From UBA7672 sp965229115 (lineage in GTDB: Bacteria; Pseudomonadota; Alphaproteobacteria; Caulobacterales; Hyphomonadaceae), in NCBI GenBank assembly GCA_965229115.1, contig CBDDIR010000003.1, forward strand, positions 1-64,000: a DNA stretch of 64,000 nt, read 5' to 3'. Shown here piece after piece: positions 51,692 through 59,960 of the stretch (within the stretch, counting starts at the first letter, position 1; each line of letters starts with the position of its first letter). The notes under the pieces are model-generated. The model ran no database searches. It saw nothing but the letters and a program-made list of their open reading frames with translations, and was not told the origin of the DNA. The translations under genes were made by a program, and so were the position numbers.

Positions 51692-52966
51692 CTATTTGCT
51701 CGCCAGCCCGGCGTAGGCGGCGGCAAGCGCCGTGCGATAGCGTGCAAAGGAAAATTGCTCCGCTTGTACGCGGCCAGCCTTGGACAATGTCATACGCAGA
51801 TCACTGCTGGCGATAACGCGCTCGATGGCGTTGCGGATGTCGTCGCGGTTGAAAGGATCAACATACACGGCAGCTTCTCCGCAGACTTCCGGCAGGGACG
51901 ACGTGCTGGACGTGATGACAGGGCATCCAGCCACCATCGCTTCCAGAGCGGGCAGGCCAAAGCCCTCGTACAATGACGGATACACAAAGGCGCACGCGCC
52001 CGCGTAGAGACGGCGCAGGTCGTTGCGGTCGATGTAGCCGGTGAATTTGAGGCGCGCACGGGCCTTGTCGCTCAGGGGGGCGAGGGCAGCGCCCACTTCC
52101 TGATCCCACATCCAGCCGCGTGGTCCCGCCAACACGAGCGGCATATCCGTATCGACTTCCAGATAGGCTTCGATCAGGCGCCGAACGTTCTTCTTGGGCT
52201 CCTGCGCGCCAACGCAGAGGAGATAGGCGCCCGGCGTGAGGCCAAAGCGCGACAGGCCAGCGGGCAGGCGCGCCTGCTCGTCAACCGAGAGCGGGTCCAG
52301 ATTCGAGGACTGATATGTCACCGCAACTTTGGCAGGATCAACATCGAGAAGCTCGACGATATCTTTCTTCGATGCTTGCGAGACTGTGACGACGAGATCG
52401 CTTTCGCGTGCGCAGGCGCGGGCGCGGGCGATGAACTCGGATTTTTTGTCGGGCGTGGTGTAGGGCAGACGGATCGGAATGAGGTCGTGGATCGTCACAA
52501 CCCGTTTCACGCCTTTCATGCGAACGGGAAGCGGCGCTGTGAGGTGAAGCACGTCGACTGGCGCGTTGACCTTCACGTTGGTGAACTCGCGCATCAGCAT
52601 GTGGCGATAGTGCGCGCGAACATACAGCTCGGGCACGATGTGAACTGGCTGGCCATCCGCGTCCGATGGCGCGCTGACGGAAACATTCGGAGTAACTTTT
52701 CGCGCCGTCACGTTGGCGCTGGTCAGGCCGCCAGCCATGCGACCAGCCGTTTGCGCCCACGCACGGGGGCCGCGGACGGGTTGGGGCTGGTCAGCGATAG
52801 CGGTGGCATCGGCCAAGGGCTCGCGCTTGTCGCCGCCGACAGCGCCTGACAGCCAGGACACATCATGGCCGAGCGACGTCAACGCCTGCGCCAGCGTGCG
52901 GGCATAGGTGCTGATCCCAGTGCCCTGCCGGTCCCGTGCGTAGTCGCCATCGATCAGAATCTGCAA
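51692..52966 (-). CDS. GT4 glycosyltransferase
   Basis: A 424-residue GT-B enzyme. The acceptor half begins MQILIDGDYARDRQGTGIST (TTG start at 52966). VVTVSQASKKDIVELLDV marks the linker, and the donor half has YLLCVGAQEPKKNVRRLIEAY and YPSLYEGFGLPALEAMVAGC, the EGFGLP...E signature that holds the nucleotide-sugar. It is three bases upstream of dprE1 and in the same orientation, so it is presumably co-expressed with the arabinose-lipid genes. Its sugar is unknown. Confidence 0.88.
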   Translation of the reverse strand: MQILIDGDYARDRQGTGISTYARTLAQALTSLGHDVSWLSGAVGGDKREPLADATAIADQPQPVRGPRAWAQTAGRMAGGLTSANVTARKVTPNVSVSAPSDADGQPVHIVPELYVRAHYRHMLMREFTNVKVNAPVDVLHLTAPLPVRMKGVKRVVTIHDLIPIRLPYTTPDKKSEFIARARACARESDLVVTVSQASKKDIVELLDVDPAKVAVTYQSSNLDPLSVDEQARLPAGLSRFGLTPGAYLLCVGAQEPKKNVRRLIEAYLEVDTDMPLVLAGPRGWMWDQEVGAALAPLSDKARARLKFTGYIDRNDLRRLYAGACAFVYPSLYEGFGLPALEAMVAGCPVITSSTSSLPEVCGEAAVYVDPFNRDDIRNAIERVIASSDLRMTLSKAGRVQAEQFSFARYRTALAAAYAGLASK

Positions 52967-53094
52967 CCAGCCGGCCCCGGTAAAACATGCTTTTCCGCCC
53001 GCGCTGGGGCCAGTCAGCCATACACCAAGGCAGTTAAAATCAAAGGCTCTGCCAACTGATTGACGCCGGCCTCGCGAGCGGCCATCCCTCTGAA

Positions 53095-54339
53095 ATGTCG
53101 AGAGTTCCAGCCCCTGGCGTTGCGCTGCGCAGGACTTGGCGCGCGCTCGTGCCGCCGGGCCTGCGGAAATATGGGCAGGGCGCGGCGATTGCGCTGGCTC
53201 AGCGACGCGTGACGACTGCTCTGGCGGGCGGGGAACCGGCGCCGAAATCGGGTCCGTTGGTGGTTTCGGGCTTCGTCAACGGCACCAAGGGCATATCGCG
53301 CGCGGCGCGGCTGACGGTCGAAGGTCTGCGCGCCGCGAACCTGAGCGTTATATCGCACGATCTCGATTCCCTGTTTGCCGCTGGCGATGGGTCGACAGCG
53401 AGCTTCCCGACCAGCGATCCTGGCGGCGTATGGCTGCTGCACGTCAACGCGCCTGAGGCCATCGCCGCGATGTCGCGCATCCCGGCTCACCAATGGCTCG
53501 GCCGGTATCGCATCGGCTATTGGGCTTACGAGCTGCCGAAGGTTCCCCAGCAATGGGTGAAAGCGGCTGACGTCTTCCACGAGATCTGGGCGCCGACCCG
53601 TTTTGTGGCTGACGCGCTCGTCCATTCCGGCGTGCAGCGACCCGTGCACGTCATGCCACACCCCGTTGCGCTTGGGCCGCCGCCATTCGCTCACAATCCC
53701 AAGTCTGATGATTTTGTCGTGCTGGCCATGGGCGATCTTCGCTCCAGCGCCACTCGGAAAAACCTTGTTGGCGCGATCAACATCTACAAGCGCGCGTTTC
53801 CCGAAGTAACCGCTTCGAAGCGGCTGATCCTGAAAGTGCAGTCTGACGATGCGCACCCGGAATTTCTGCGCGCAGCGCTGGCCGCAACAGAAGGGCGGGG
53901 CGATATCGTTTTCAGAACAGGCAGCCTCAACGATACGGAAATCGGCCAGCTGATCGCCGACGCCAGCGTCGTGCTGTCGCCGCATCGCTCCGAAGGCTTC
54001 GGGCTCACACTTGCGGAAGCATTTCTCTCTGGCGTGCCTGCGCTGGCGACGGGCTGGTCAGGCAATGTCGATTTCATGGCGGAAACGCCTGAACTGCTGA
54101 TCCGGCACGATCTCACACCCGTGCGGGACGCAGCAGGCATCTATCGCGCGGCCGGGCTCATGTGGGCTGAGCCGGATGTCCGCGATGCAGCTTCCAAACT
54201 CAAGGCGTTGTCGGAATCGCGCGACATGCGACGAGATCTGGCGGAGCGAGGGCGATCGGCCGTGAATGACCAGCTGAAAGCGTGGTCGCGCGGGGCGTTA
54301 GATAAAACCCCGCTCGGCAAGCTTGTCTCGCCCGACTAA
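53095..54339 (+). CDS. GT4 glycosyltransferase
   Basis: A 414-residue GT-B enzyme. The N-terminal part has PLVVSGFVNGTKGISRAARL, then IGYWAYELPKVPQQWVKAAD and EIWAPTRFVADALV. The donor half carries LVVLAMGDLRSSATRK-like spacing (FVVLAMGDLRSSATRKNLVG), LILKVQSDDAHPEF and HRSEGFGLTLAEAFLSGVPA, the nucleotide-sugar signature. It is divergent from the GT4 at 52966. Its stop overlaps the convergent purU stop by four bases (CTAA shared on both strands). Confidence 0.87.
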   Translation: MSRVPAPGVALRRTWRALVPPGLRKYGQGAAIALAQRRVTTALAGGEPAPKSGPLVVSGFVNGTKGISRAARLTVEGLRAANLSVISHDLDSLFAAGDGSTASFPTSDPGGVWLLHVNAPEAIAAMSRIPAHQWLGRYRIGYWAYELPKVPQQWVKAADVFHEIWAPTRFVADALVHSGVQRPVHVMPHPVALGPPPFAHNPKSDDFVVLAMGDLRSSATRKNLVGAINIYKRAFPEVTASKRLILKVQSDDAHPEFLRAALAATEGRGDIVFRTGSLNDTEIGQLIADASVVLSPHRSEGFGLTLAEAFLSGVPALATGWSGNVDFMAETPELLIRHDLTPVRDAAGIYRAAGLMWAEPDVRDAASKLKALSESRDMRRDLAERGRSAVNDQLKAWSRGALDKTPLGKLVSPD

Positions 54340-55199
54340 TCCAGCACGATCGTCTTCGAGCCATTGAGGAAGATGCGGCCCTCAAGGTGCAGCTTCACAG
54401 CGGCGGCAAGAACGCGCGATTCGATATCGCGACCGACGGCCGACATTTCTTCTGGCGAGTGTGCGTGCGTCGAGCGTTCGACAGCCTGCGCAATGATCGG
54501 ACCTTCATCGAGATCAGCGGTGACATAGTGCGCTGTGGCCCCGATCAGTTTCACGCCGCGATTGAAGGCTTGTGTATAGGGCGCTGCGCCCTTGAAGCCC
54601 GGCAGGAAGGAATGGTGGATGTTGATGCACCGCCCCGACAGCGCCTTGCAGGCTTTGTCAGACAAGACCTGCATATAGCGCGCGAGTACGACGAGATCGA
54701 TCTTCATTGAGTCGACCAGTTCAAGCAGCCGCGTTTCCGCCGCTTCCTTGCCGTCGCGATCAACCGGGATGTGGTAGAAGGGAATGCCGTGACGCTCCGC
54801 CAGCCAGCCGCATGTCGAATGGTTCGATACGATCGCTGGGATGTTCATCGACAGCGAACCGATGCGGTGACGATAGAGCAGGTCGTTGAGGCAATGATCC
54901 TGCTTTGAAACCAGGATAAGCACGTTGGGCTTGGCGCGTGCATCGCGCAGTCCCCACGTCATGTCCCATTTGGCCGCGATCGCGCCGAATGCATTGCTGA
55001 ATTCGGTCGTGGTGAACCCGGCTTGCGGCGTGAACACCGTACGCATGAAGAACAGGCCGGTATTCGGATCGCCGAAATTGGCTGTCTCGATGATGAACAG
55101 CTCACGGCCGGCCAAGAAGGTCGCGACGTCTGCAACGATGCCGACCTTGTCGCGGCAGCTGAAGCGCAGGATGAAACGCTCGGCCAGGGCTTTGCTCAT
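54336..55199 (-). CDS. purU: Formyltetrahydrofolate deformylase
   Basis: A 287-residue PurU. The ACT domain is at the N-terminus (LRFSCRDKVGIVADVATFLA), and the formyltransferase-like catalytic domain has INIHHSFLPGFKGAAPYTQA, GATAHYVTADLDEGPIIAQ with the active-site His and Asp, and the LARYMQVLS strand. It hydrolyses 10-formyl-tetrahydrofolate to formate and tetrahydrofolate. It is a housekeeping-type enzyme lying among polysaccharide genes; no sugar formyltransferase was recognised nearby. Confidence 0.95.
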   Translation of the reverse strand: MSKALAERFILRFSCRDKVGIVADVATFLAGRELFIIETANFGDPNTGLFFMRTVFTPQAGFTTTEFSNAFGAIAAKWDMTWGLRDARAKPNVLILVSKQDHCLNDLLYRHRIGSLSMNIPAIVSNHSTCGWLAERHGIPFYHIPVDRDGKEAAETRLLELVDSMKIDLVVLARYMQVLSDKACKALSGRCINIHHSFLPGFKGAAPYTQAFNRGVKLIGATAHYVTADLDEGPIIAQAVERSTHAHSPEEMSAVGRDIESRVLAAAVKLHLEGRIFLNGSKTIVLD

Positions 55200-55214
55200 G
55201 GAATGTCCAAGTCT

Positions 55215-55634
55215 TCAGATGTCGGCGAATGTATAGTGCTTGTTGAGGAGGTAGCTGGAGATAGCCGGTGCAGCCACGCCCGCAAGGTGGGCGACCTCAA
55301 ACGGCTGCCAGTCCCAACCGATGGCAGGCAGGATCAGCCGGGCCATCAGGAAGCTCACCGCCCAGGCCAGCGTCACGCCGAACAGGTTCACCCACAGAAA
55401 CCGGATCATGCGCCTGGGCTGCATGACATTCTGCCCCTGGAACATCGTCAGCTGGAACAGTGAAAAGCCGACTGCCATGCCAACGCCGTAGGCCAATACG
55501 ACGGCCACTTCGAAGGGCAGGGCGAAGTCCAGAAGATAGCGCGAGCCGAGGTTGGCCAAGGCGGAAATCCCGCCGATCGCCAGGAAGTGGGCGAACTCCG
55601 CGAAACCGTTGCGAGGGGCAGAAATCGGGGCCAA
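55215..55634 (-). CDS. GtrA family membrane protein (second copy)
   Basis: A 139-residue protein with four helices: FAHFLAIGGISALANLGSRY, VAVVLAYGVGMAVGFSLFQL and FLWVNLFGVTLAWAVSFLMA. It ends SSYLLNKHYTFADI, very like the first GtrA (47462). It probably helps move a polyprenyl-phosphate sugar across the membrane. The predicted start is TTG 55634, the only in-frame start codon near. It is 15 bases upstream of purU on the same strand and divergent from the ligase-acyltransferase gene. Confidence 0.87.
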   Translation of the reverse strand: MAPISAPRNGFAEFAHFLAIGGISALANLGSRYLLDFALPFEVAVVLAYGVGMAVGFSLFQLTMFQGQNVMQPRRMIRFLWVNLFGVTLAWAVSFLMARLILPAIGWDWQPFEVAHLAGVAAPAISSYLLNKHYTFADI

Positions 55635-55730
55635 ATCTGAACCAATGAGCGCTTGGGCTGTGAACCTTGCGCAAACTGCTCAAGAATACGTTGATCTGTC
55701 AGATAACTGATCTTTTCTAAGCAGTTAGCT

Positions 55731-58112
55731 GTGTTGCCCAGGGCCAAGGCTAAGGGTAGAGCCGATGTGGCGGTGGTGCGTGAGGCGGGTTTGACGGCGG
55801 CGATCCTTTGTTTTGTGTTCGCGGTCTGGCCGTTGATCGCCTTCCTCGGCGGCTCGGCCCTGTCGCCGCTGACGGGCGTTGCTGCGCTTGCGACGGCGCA
55901 CAAGTCGATCTCGCGTCTGCGCTTCCAGTACTACATGGTCGTCTTCGCCGCTTTCATCGCGTTTGCAGCCGCATCTGCAACATGGTCGCCACGTCCGTTC
56001 GCACTGATCGAGCTGAGCTCGCTATCGGTGAAGAGCGAGGTGCTGCGCTGGGGCCTGCTCATGGCAGCGGGCGGAGCTCTGCTCGCGGCAACGCAGGGGC
56101 TGACAGAGCGAGGCTCGAAGCTGGTCCTGCGCTTCACCACAATCGCACTGCTGATCCAGTTCCTGATGACCATCGGCCTCGCAATCTTCGAGCGACCGCT
56201 GATCGAATTCTTCTACGCCAACCGTCCGACAGATGACGGCGTGCAGAACATCACACGCAATGCCATGTACATGGCCGCTGCCGCGCCCTTCCTGATCCTC
56301 GGGCTTAGCGAGGGCCGCGGGCGCATATTCGCCGGCGTCATCACGGCTGCGGTCGTAATAGCCGTGTGCGGCGTATCGACATTGCGCGAGCTGGACGCAG
56401 GCTATCTAACGCTCGCCGCGGCGTTCGGCATCTACATCCTCGTGCGCGTCCTGGGGAAATATGGCTTCCGGGTGCTTGGCGGCTTGTTGGCGGTTCTTGT
56501 TCTGGCCGCGCCATTCATCTTCCAGCTGATCTCGGCCGGCGCCACCGCTGTCACAGCAACCAGCTCGCTCCAATATCGTCAGGTGATCTGGCAGCACACG
56601 CTCGACATCATCTGGAAGGATCCAGTTCTCGGAGCAGGCCTCGGCGCGCTGCGCATGGAACGGGACGTCATTCCCTCCGGCGTCTTCGGTGGTCAGCTCT
56701 ACATCCCGAACCATCCCCACAACATGCTCCTGCAACTCTGGGCAGAGACGGGCCTGGTCGGCGCTGCACTAGCCGCAGCAACCATCTTCCTTGTCGCCTG
56801 GCGTCTGCCCCGTCCTGAAGCGCTGGGGCCTGCCACGCCAAGAATAGCCGCCATCGTTGGCGCATTCTGTGCGTCGCTCGTGTCCTTCGATTTGTGGAAC
56901 GAGTCGTGGTGGGCGGTGTTCGGCCTTCTCTCAGTGCTGACCGCCGTTCACTACCGGCAGCACGCAACGGCCCAATCGGGCGCTGCGACTGAAGCGCCGA
57001 TGGCCCAGATGCCTGACTGGGCCGCCCCAGAACCCGCTGCTGCAAGAGTGGCGATGCGCTCGGACCCGGTACACGAGCCGCAAGCCAGTCACGCTGTCTC
57101 CCGCGTCGACACCGTCAACAACTTCAACCTGTTGCGCCTCTGCTTCGCGCTGATGGTTGTCGCCTACCACATCATGATGGCAGTGCCCGAGTGGAAGGCC
57201 GCGGTATACCCGCAGATGGCGCTACTCGCCGAAGTCGGCGTGCAGGGCTTCTTCGTCCTCTCCGGCTATCTCGTTTACGCCAGCCTTGAGCGATCAACCT
57301 CGTTGACGGATTATGCCGAGAAGCGCTTCCGCAGACTCTATCCCGCCTATGCGTTCGTCATCCTGACATGTGTGGTCGTGGCTCTGATCGTTAGCCCGGT
57401 TGCGCGCGAGGATCTGATGGGCGTCGCGCGCTACACCGGCTGGAATCTGATCTTCGCTAACTTCATGGAACCGAGCCTCCCCGGCATCTTCTTCGACAAC
57501 CCGACGACAGAGGTGAATGGCGCGCTGTGGACGCTGAAGATCGAGGTGATGTTCTACCTCTTCCTGCCCCTGCTGCTCTGGTTGTTGCGGCTCGGGGGCA
57601 GGTATGACTGGATCGGATGTCTGTTGATCTATGTTGGCGCCGAAGTCTGGCGGGCATGGTTCAATCACGTCGGCCAGTTTGAGCTCGCCCGACAGCTCCC
57701 CGGCCAGCTGAGCTTCTTCCTCACCGGCATGATGCTTCAGGCTGCAGGCCTTTCCGGCGCACGTTTGCACATCGCGGGCGCTGCCGGCGCTGTGCTCTTC
57801 GTGGCGTCGATTGTCTGGCCGTGGGCAGAGTTCGCGCGGGCAATAGGCCTCGGCGCCTTGTCCGTGTGGCTGGCGACCGGCACCGTCCGGCTGCCGGATG
57901 CCGCGCGCTTCGGCGACCTATCCTATGGTGTTTACATTGTGCACGCGCCGATCATTCAGGTGTGCATCGCCCTCGGCATTTTCGCCATGGGCGCGAGCTT
58001 GGGGGCAGGCGTTGCAGTAGGCGCCTCTCTGATAGCCGCCATGTTCCTCTGGCATCTGGTGGAGAAGCCATCCTTGCGGCGCGACAGCGCTTATCGGTTG
58101 CATCGCGCGTAA
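55731..58112 (+). CDS. O-antigen ligase/polymerase fused to OafA-type acyltransferase
   Basis: A 793-residue membrane protein. Residues 15-405 form about ten helices of the Wzy/WaaL family, with the large periplasmic loop VIWQHTLDIIWKDPVLGAGL at 285-304 and IPNHPHNMLLQLWAETGLVG at 325-344, its hallmark. A hydrophilic linker at 410-460 is followed by an acyltransferase-3 (OafA-like) domain: NFNLLRLCFALMVVAYHIMM at 464-483 and EVGVQGFFVLSGYLVYASLE at 501-520. The fusion would join glycan ligation or polymerisation to O-acylation (inference). GTG 55731 has a weak ribosome-binding site; an in-frame GTG about 11 codons later is an alternative. Confidence 0.87.
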   Translation: MLPRAKAKGRADVAVVREAGLTAAILCFVFAVWPLIAFLGGSALSPLTGVAALATAHKSISRLRFQYYMVVFAAFIAFAAASATWSPRPFALIELSSLSVKSEVLRWGLLMAAGGALLAATQGLTERGSKLVLRFTTIALLIQFLMTIGLAIFERPLIEFFYANRPTDDGVQNITRNAMYMAAAAPFLILGLSEGRGRIFAGVITAAVVIAVCGVSTLRELDAGYLTLAAAFGIYILVRVLGKYGFRVLGGLLAVLVLAAPFIFQLISAGATAVTATSSLQYRQVIWQHTLDIIWKDPVLGAGLGALRMERDVIPSGVFGGQLYIPNHPHNMLLQLWAETGLVGAALAAATIFLVAWRLPRPEALGPATPRIAAIVGAFCASLVSFDLWNESWWAVFGLLSVLTAVHYRQHATAQSGAATEAPMAQMPDWAAPEPAAARVAMRSDPVHEPQASHAVSRVDTVNNFNLLRLCFALMVVAYHIMMAVPEWKAAVYPQMALLAEVGVQGFFVLSGYLVYASLERSTSLTDYAEKRFRRLYPAYAFVILTCVVVALIVSPVAREDLMGVARYTGWNLIFANFMEPSLPGIFFDNPTTEVNGALWTLKIEVMFYLFLPLLLWLLRLGGRYDWIGCLLIYVGAEVWRAWFNHVGQFELARQLPGQLSFFLTGMMLQAAGLSGARLHIAGAAGAVLFVASIVWPWAEFARAIGLGALSVWLATGTVRLPDAARFGDLSYGVYIVHAPIIQVCIALGIFAMGASLGAGVAVGASLIAAMFLWHLVEKPSLRRDSAYRLHRA

Positions 58113-58184
58113 TTCCATTTGCCTTGTAGAAGACGCACACACAGATATGACCTATCTGTCGAGACGGGCGGTTGGGAGCGTATA

Positions 58185-59249
58185 GTGGCCACGATGAAAA
58201 TCATTCCAGTTGTGATGTCCGGCGGTTCTGGCACCCGTCTTTGGCCGGTCTCGACGACGCTTCAGCCCAAGCAATTCCACAACCTCGGCGCCCAGCGCAC
58301 CATGATCGAAGAGACCGCGCTGCGCCTCCGTGGAAGCCATGGCGACATCACCTTCCTCGACCCAATAATCATCTCCGGCGCCTCGCACCGTGATCTGGTT
58401 CTCGAACTTCTCGGCCGCTCGGGCGTCAATGTCTCCGCCCTTGTGCTCGAGCCTGAAGGCCGCAACACCGCCGCCACAGCCGCGCTTGCCGCCATCGTCG
58501 CGCAGGAAGTCGATCCCGAAGCCAATGTATTGCTCGTGCCCGCTGACCACCTTGTCGCCAATCCGCCCGCGCTGGTCGAGGCTGTGCGCGCCGCCGCCGC
58601 TGTCGTCGCCGACAACATCGTCACCTTCGGCATCAAGCCGACAGCGCCCGAGACGGGCTATGGCTACATTCGCGAAGGCGAGGCTTTGTCCAACGGCGTC
58701 TATCGCGTCGCTGCGTTCAAGGAAAAGCCGGCGCTTGATGTCGCCAAACAGTATCTGAGCGAGGGCGGCTACAGCTGGAATTCCGGCATGTTCTTCTTCG
58801 CGCCTAAGATCCTGCTCGAAGAATTTTCGATCGCCGGTGCAGACATCCGCGATGGCGCCCACGAAGCCTTCAAACGCGCCCGCCGCGAGAACACGATCGA
58901 GATTCACCTCGATCCGGAAGTCTTCGCCAAGGTCCGCAACGAGGCCGTCGATCGCGCCGTCATGGAAAAGACATCCCGCGCCGCGGTCGCCCCCTGCGAT
59001 ATCGGCTGGGCGGATGTCGGCTCCTGGGCCGAACTCTGGCGGCTATCGCCCAAGGACGAGCAGGGCAATGCCGTCACAGGCTCCGCCACCATGCTGGACG
59101 CAGAAAACAACCTGATCCGGGGCGACGGCATCCACGTCTCCGCCATCGGTGTTTCAGACCTGATCATCGTTGCCAGCGGCAATTCCGTGCTGATCATGCC
59201 CCGCAGCCGGGCCCAGGACGTCAAGAAAGTCATCCCCGAACAGGGCTGA
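58185..59249 (+). CDS. manC: Mannose-1-phosphate guanylyltransferase, short form
   Basis: A 354-residue nucleotidyltransferase: IPVVMSGGSGTRLWPVSTTL with PKQFHNL is the ManC signature, and LEPEGRNTAATAALAA and FKEKPALDVAKQYLSEGGYS are further family segments. It lacks the C-terminal phosphomannose isomerase domain. It makes GDP-mannose for gmd/fcl and mannosyl units. GTG 58185 has TTGGGAG six bases upstream; ATG 58194 three codons later is the alternative. It starts a plus-strand run with the transaldolase, a GT2 and an epimerase. Confidence 0.94.
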   Translation: MATMKIIPVVMSGGSGTRLWPVSTTLQPKQFHNLGAQRTMIEETALRLRGSHGDITFLDPIIISGASHRDLVLELLGRSGVNVSALVLEPEGRNTAATAALAAIVAQEVDPEANVLLVPADHLVANPPALVEAVRAAAAVVADNIVTFGIKPTAPETGYGYIREGEALSNGVYRVAAFKEKPALDVAKQYLSEGGYSWNSGMFFFAPKILLEEFSIAGADIRDGAHEAFKRARRENTIEIHLDPEVFAKVRNEAVDRAVMEKTSRAAVAPCDIGWADVGSWAELWRLSPKDEQGNAVTGSATMLDAENNLIRGDGIHVSAIGVSDLIIVASGNSVLIMPRSRAQDVKKVIPEQG

Positions 59250-59303
59250 CGCGGCGGCTTCCTCCCGCTATGAGTCGGGCAAATCGCCCGCTGGGAGAGA
59301 CTG

Positions 59304-59957
59304 ATGCAGCTGTTCATTGATTCCGCCGACGTTGGCGAACTTCGCGCCGCCGCCGCCAGCGGCCTCATCGATGGCGTCACGACCAATCCCTCCCTGATCG
59401 CCAAATCCGGCCGCAAGATGAAAGAAGCGATCGCCGAGATCTGCTCGATCATCCCCGGTCCGGTCAGCGCTGAAGCGGTTGCAGTGGATGTTGACGGCAT
59501 GCTGGCGGAAGGCCGTTATCTCGCCCGCATCGCGCCGAACGTCGTCGTGAAACTCCCGTTGACAGAAAACGGCCTCAAGGCTTGCGCGACGCTTTCGGAC
59601 GAAGGCATCCGCGTTAACGTCACGCTCTGCTTCTCGGTCGCTCAGGCGCTGCTCGCCGCGAAAGCCGGCGCCTATTTCATCTCTCCCTTCATCGGCCGCC
59701 TCGACGACAAGGGCGTCGATGGCATGCAGCTGATCCGCGACATCCGCCGCGTCTATGACAATTTCGGTTTCTCGACGAACATCCTCTCGGCATCCATCCG
59801 CAGCATGCAGCATGTCGAGCAGGCGGCGCTTGCGGGCTCCGATTGCGCCACGCTGCCGCCGAAGATCTTCGCCGCGATGTACAAGCATGACCTCACGGAC
59901 GCAGGCGTTGAAGCCTTCCTCAAGGATTGGGCATCGACCGGCCAGTCGATCCTCTAG
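59304..59957 (+). CDS. Transaldolase/fructose-6-phosphate aldolase family
   Basis: A 217-residue short transaldolase (TalC/MipB type). MQLFIDSADVGELRAAAASG and IDGVTTNPSLIAKSG open the barrel; the Schiff-base Lys is in NVVVKLPLTENG; VNVTLCFSVAQALLAAKAGA and YFISPFIGRLDD complete the signature. It exchanges or cleaves three-carbon units of sugar phosphates. It lies between manC and a GT2 gene, with no obvious carbohydrate-polymer role, but it could feed pentose-phosphate for the PRPP-dependent UbiA step (speculation). Confidence 0.94.
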   Translation: MQLFIDSADVGELRAAAASGLIDGVTTNPSLIAKSGRKMKEAIAEICSIIPGPVSAEAVAVDVDGMLAEGRYLARIAPNVVVKLPLTENGLKACATLSDEGIRVNVTLCFSVAQALLAAKAGAYFISPFIGRLDDKGVDGMQLIRDIRRVYDNFGFSTNILSASIRSMQHVEQAALAGSDCATLPPKIFAAMYKHDLTDAGVEAFLKDWASTGQSIL

Positions 59958-59960
59958 GGC

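Noticed and set aside
50618..51976. 452-codon plus-strand frame over dprE1
   Set aside because: It is antisense to DprE1, contains no motif, and is explained by G+C-rich codon structure.
53014..53985. 323-codon minus-strand frame over the GT4 at 53095
   Set aside because: It is antisense to a GT4 with an intact donor-site signature and has no recognisable content.
55674..55726. AACTGCT ... AGCAGTT inverted repeat between GtrA and the ligase-acyltransferase gene
   Set aside because: Arms of seven bases with a 39-base spacer occur by chance, and nothing else supports a site.
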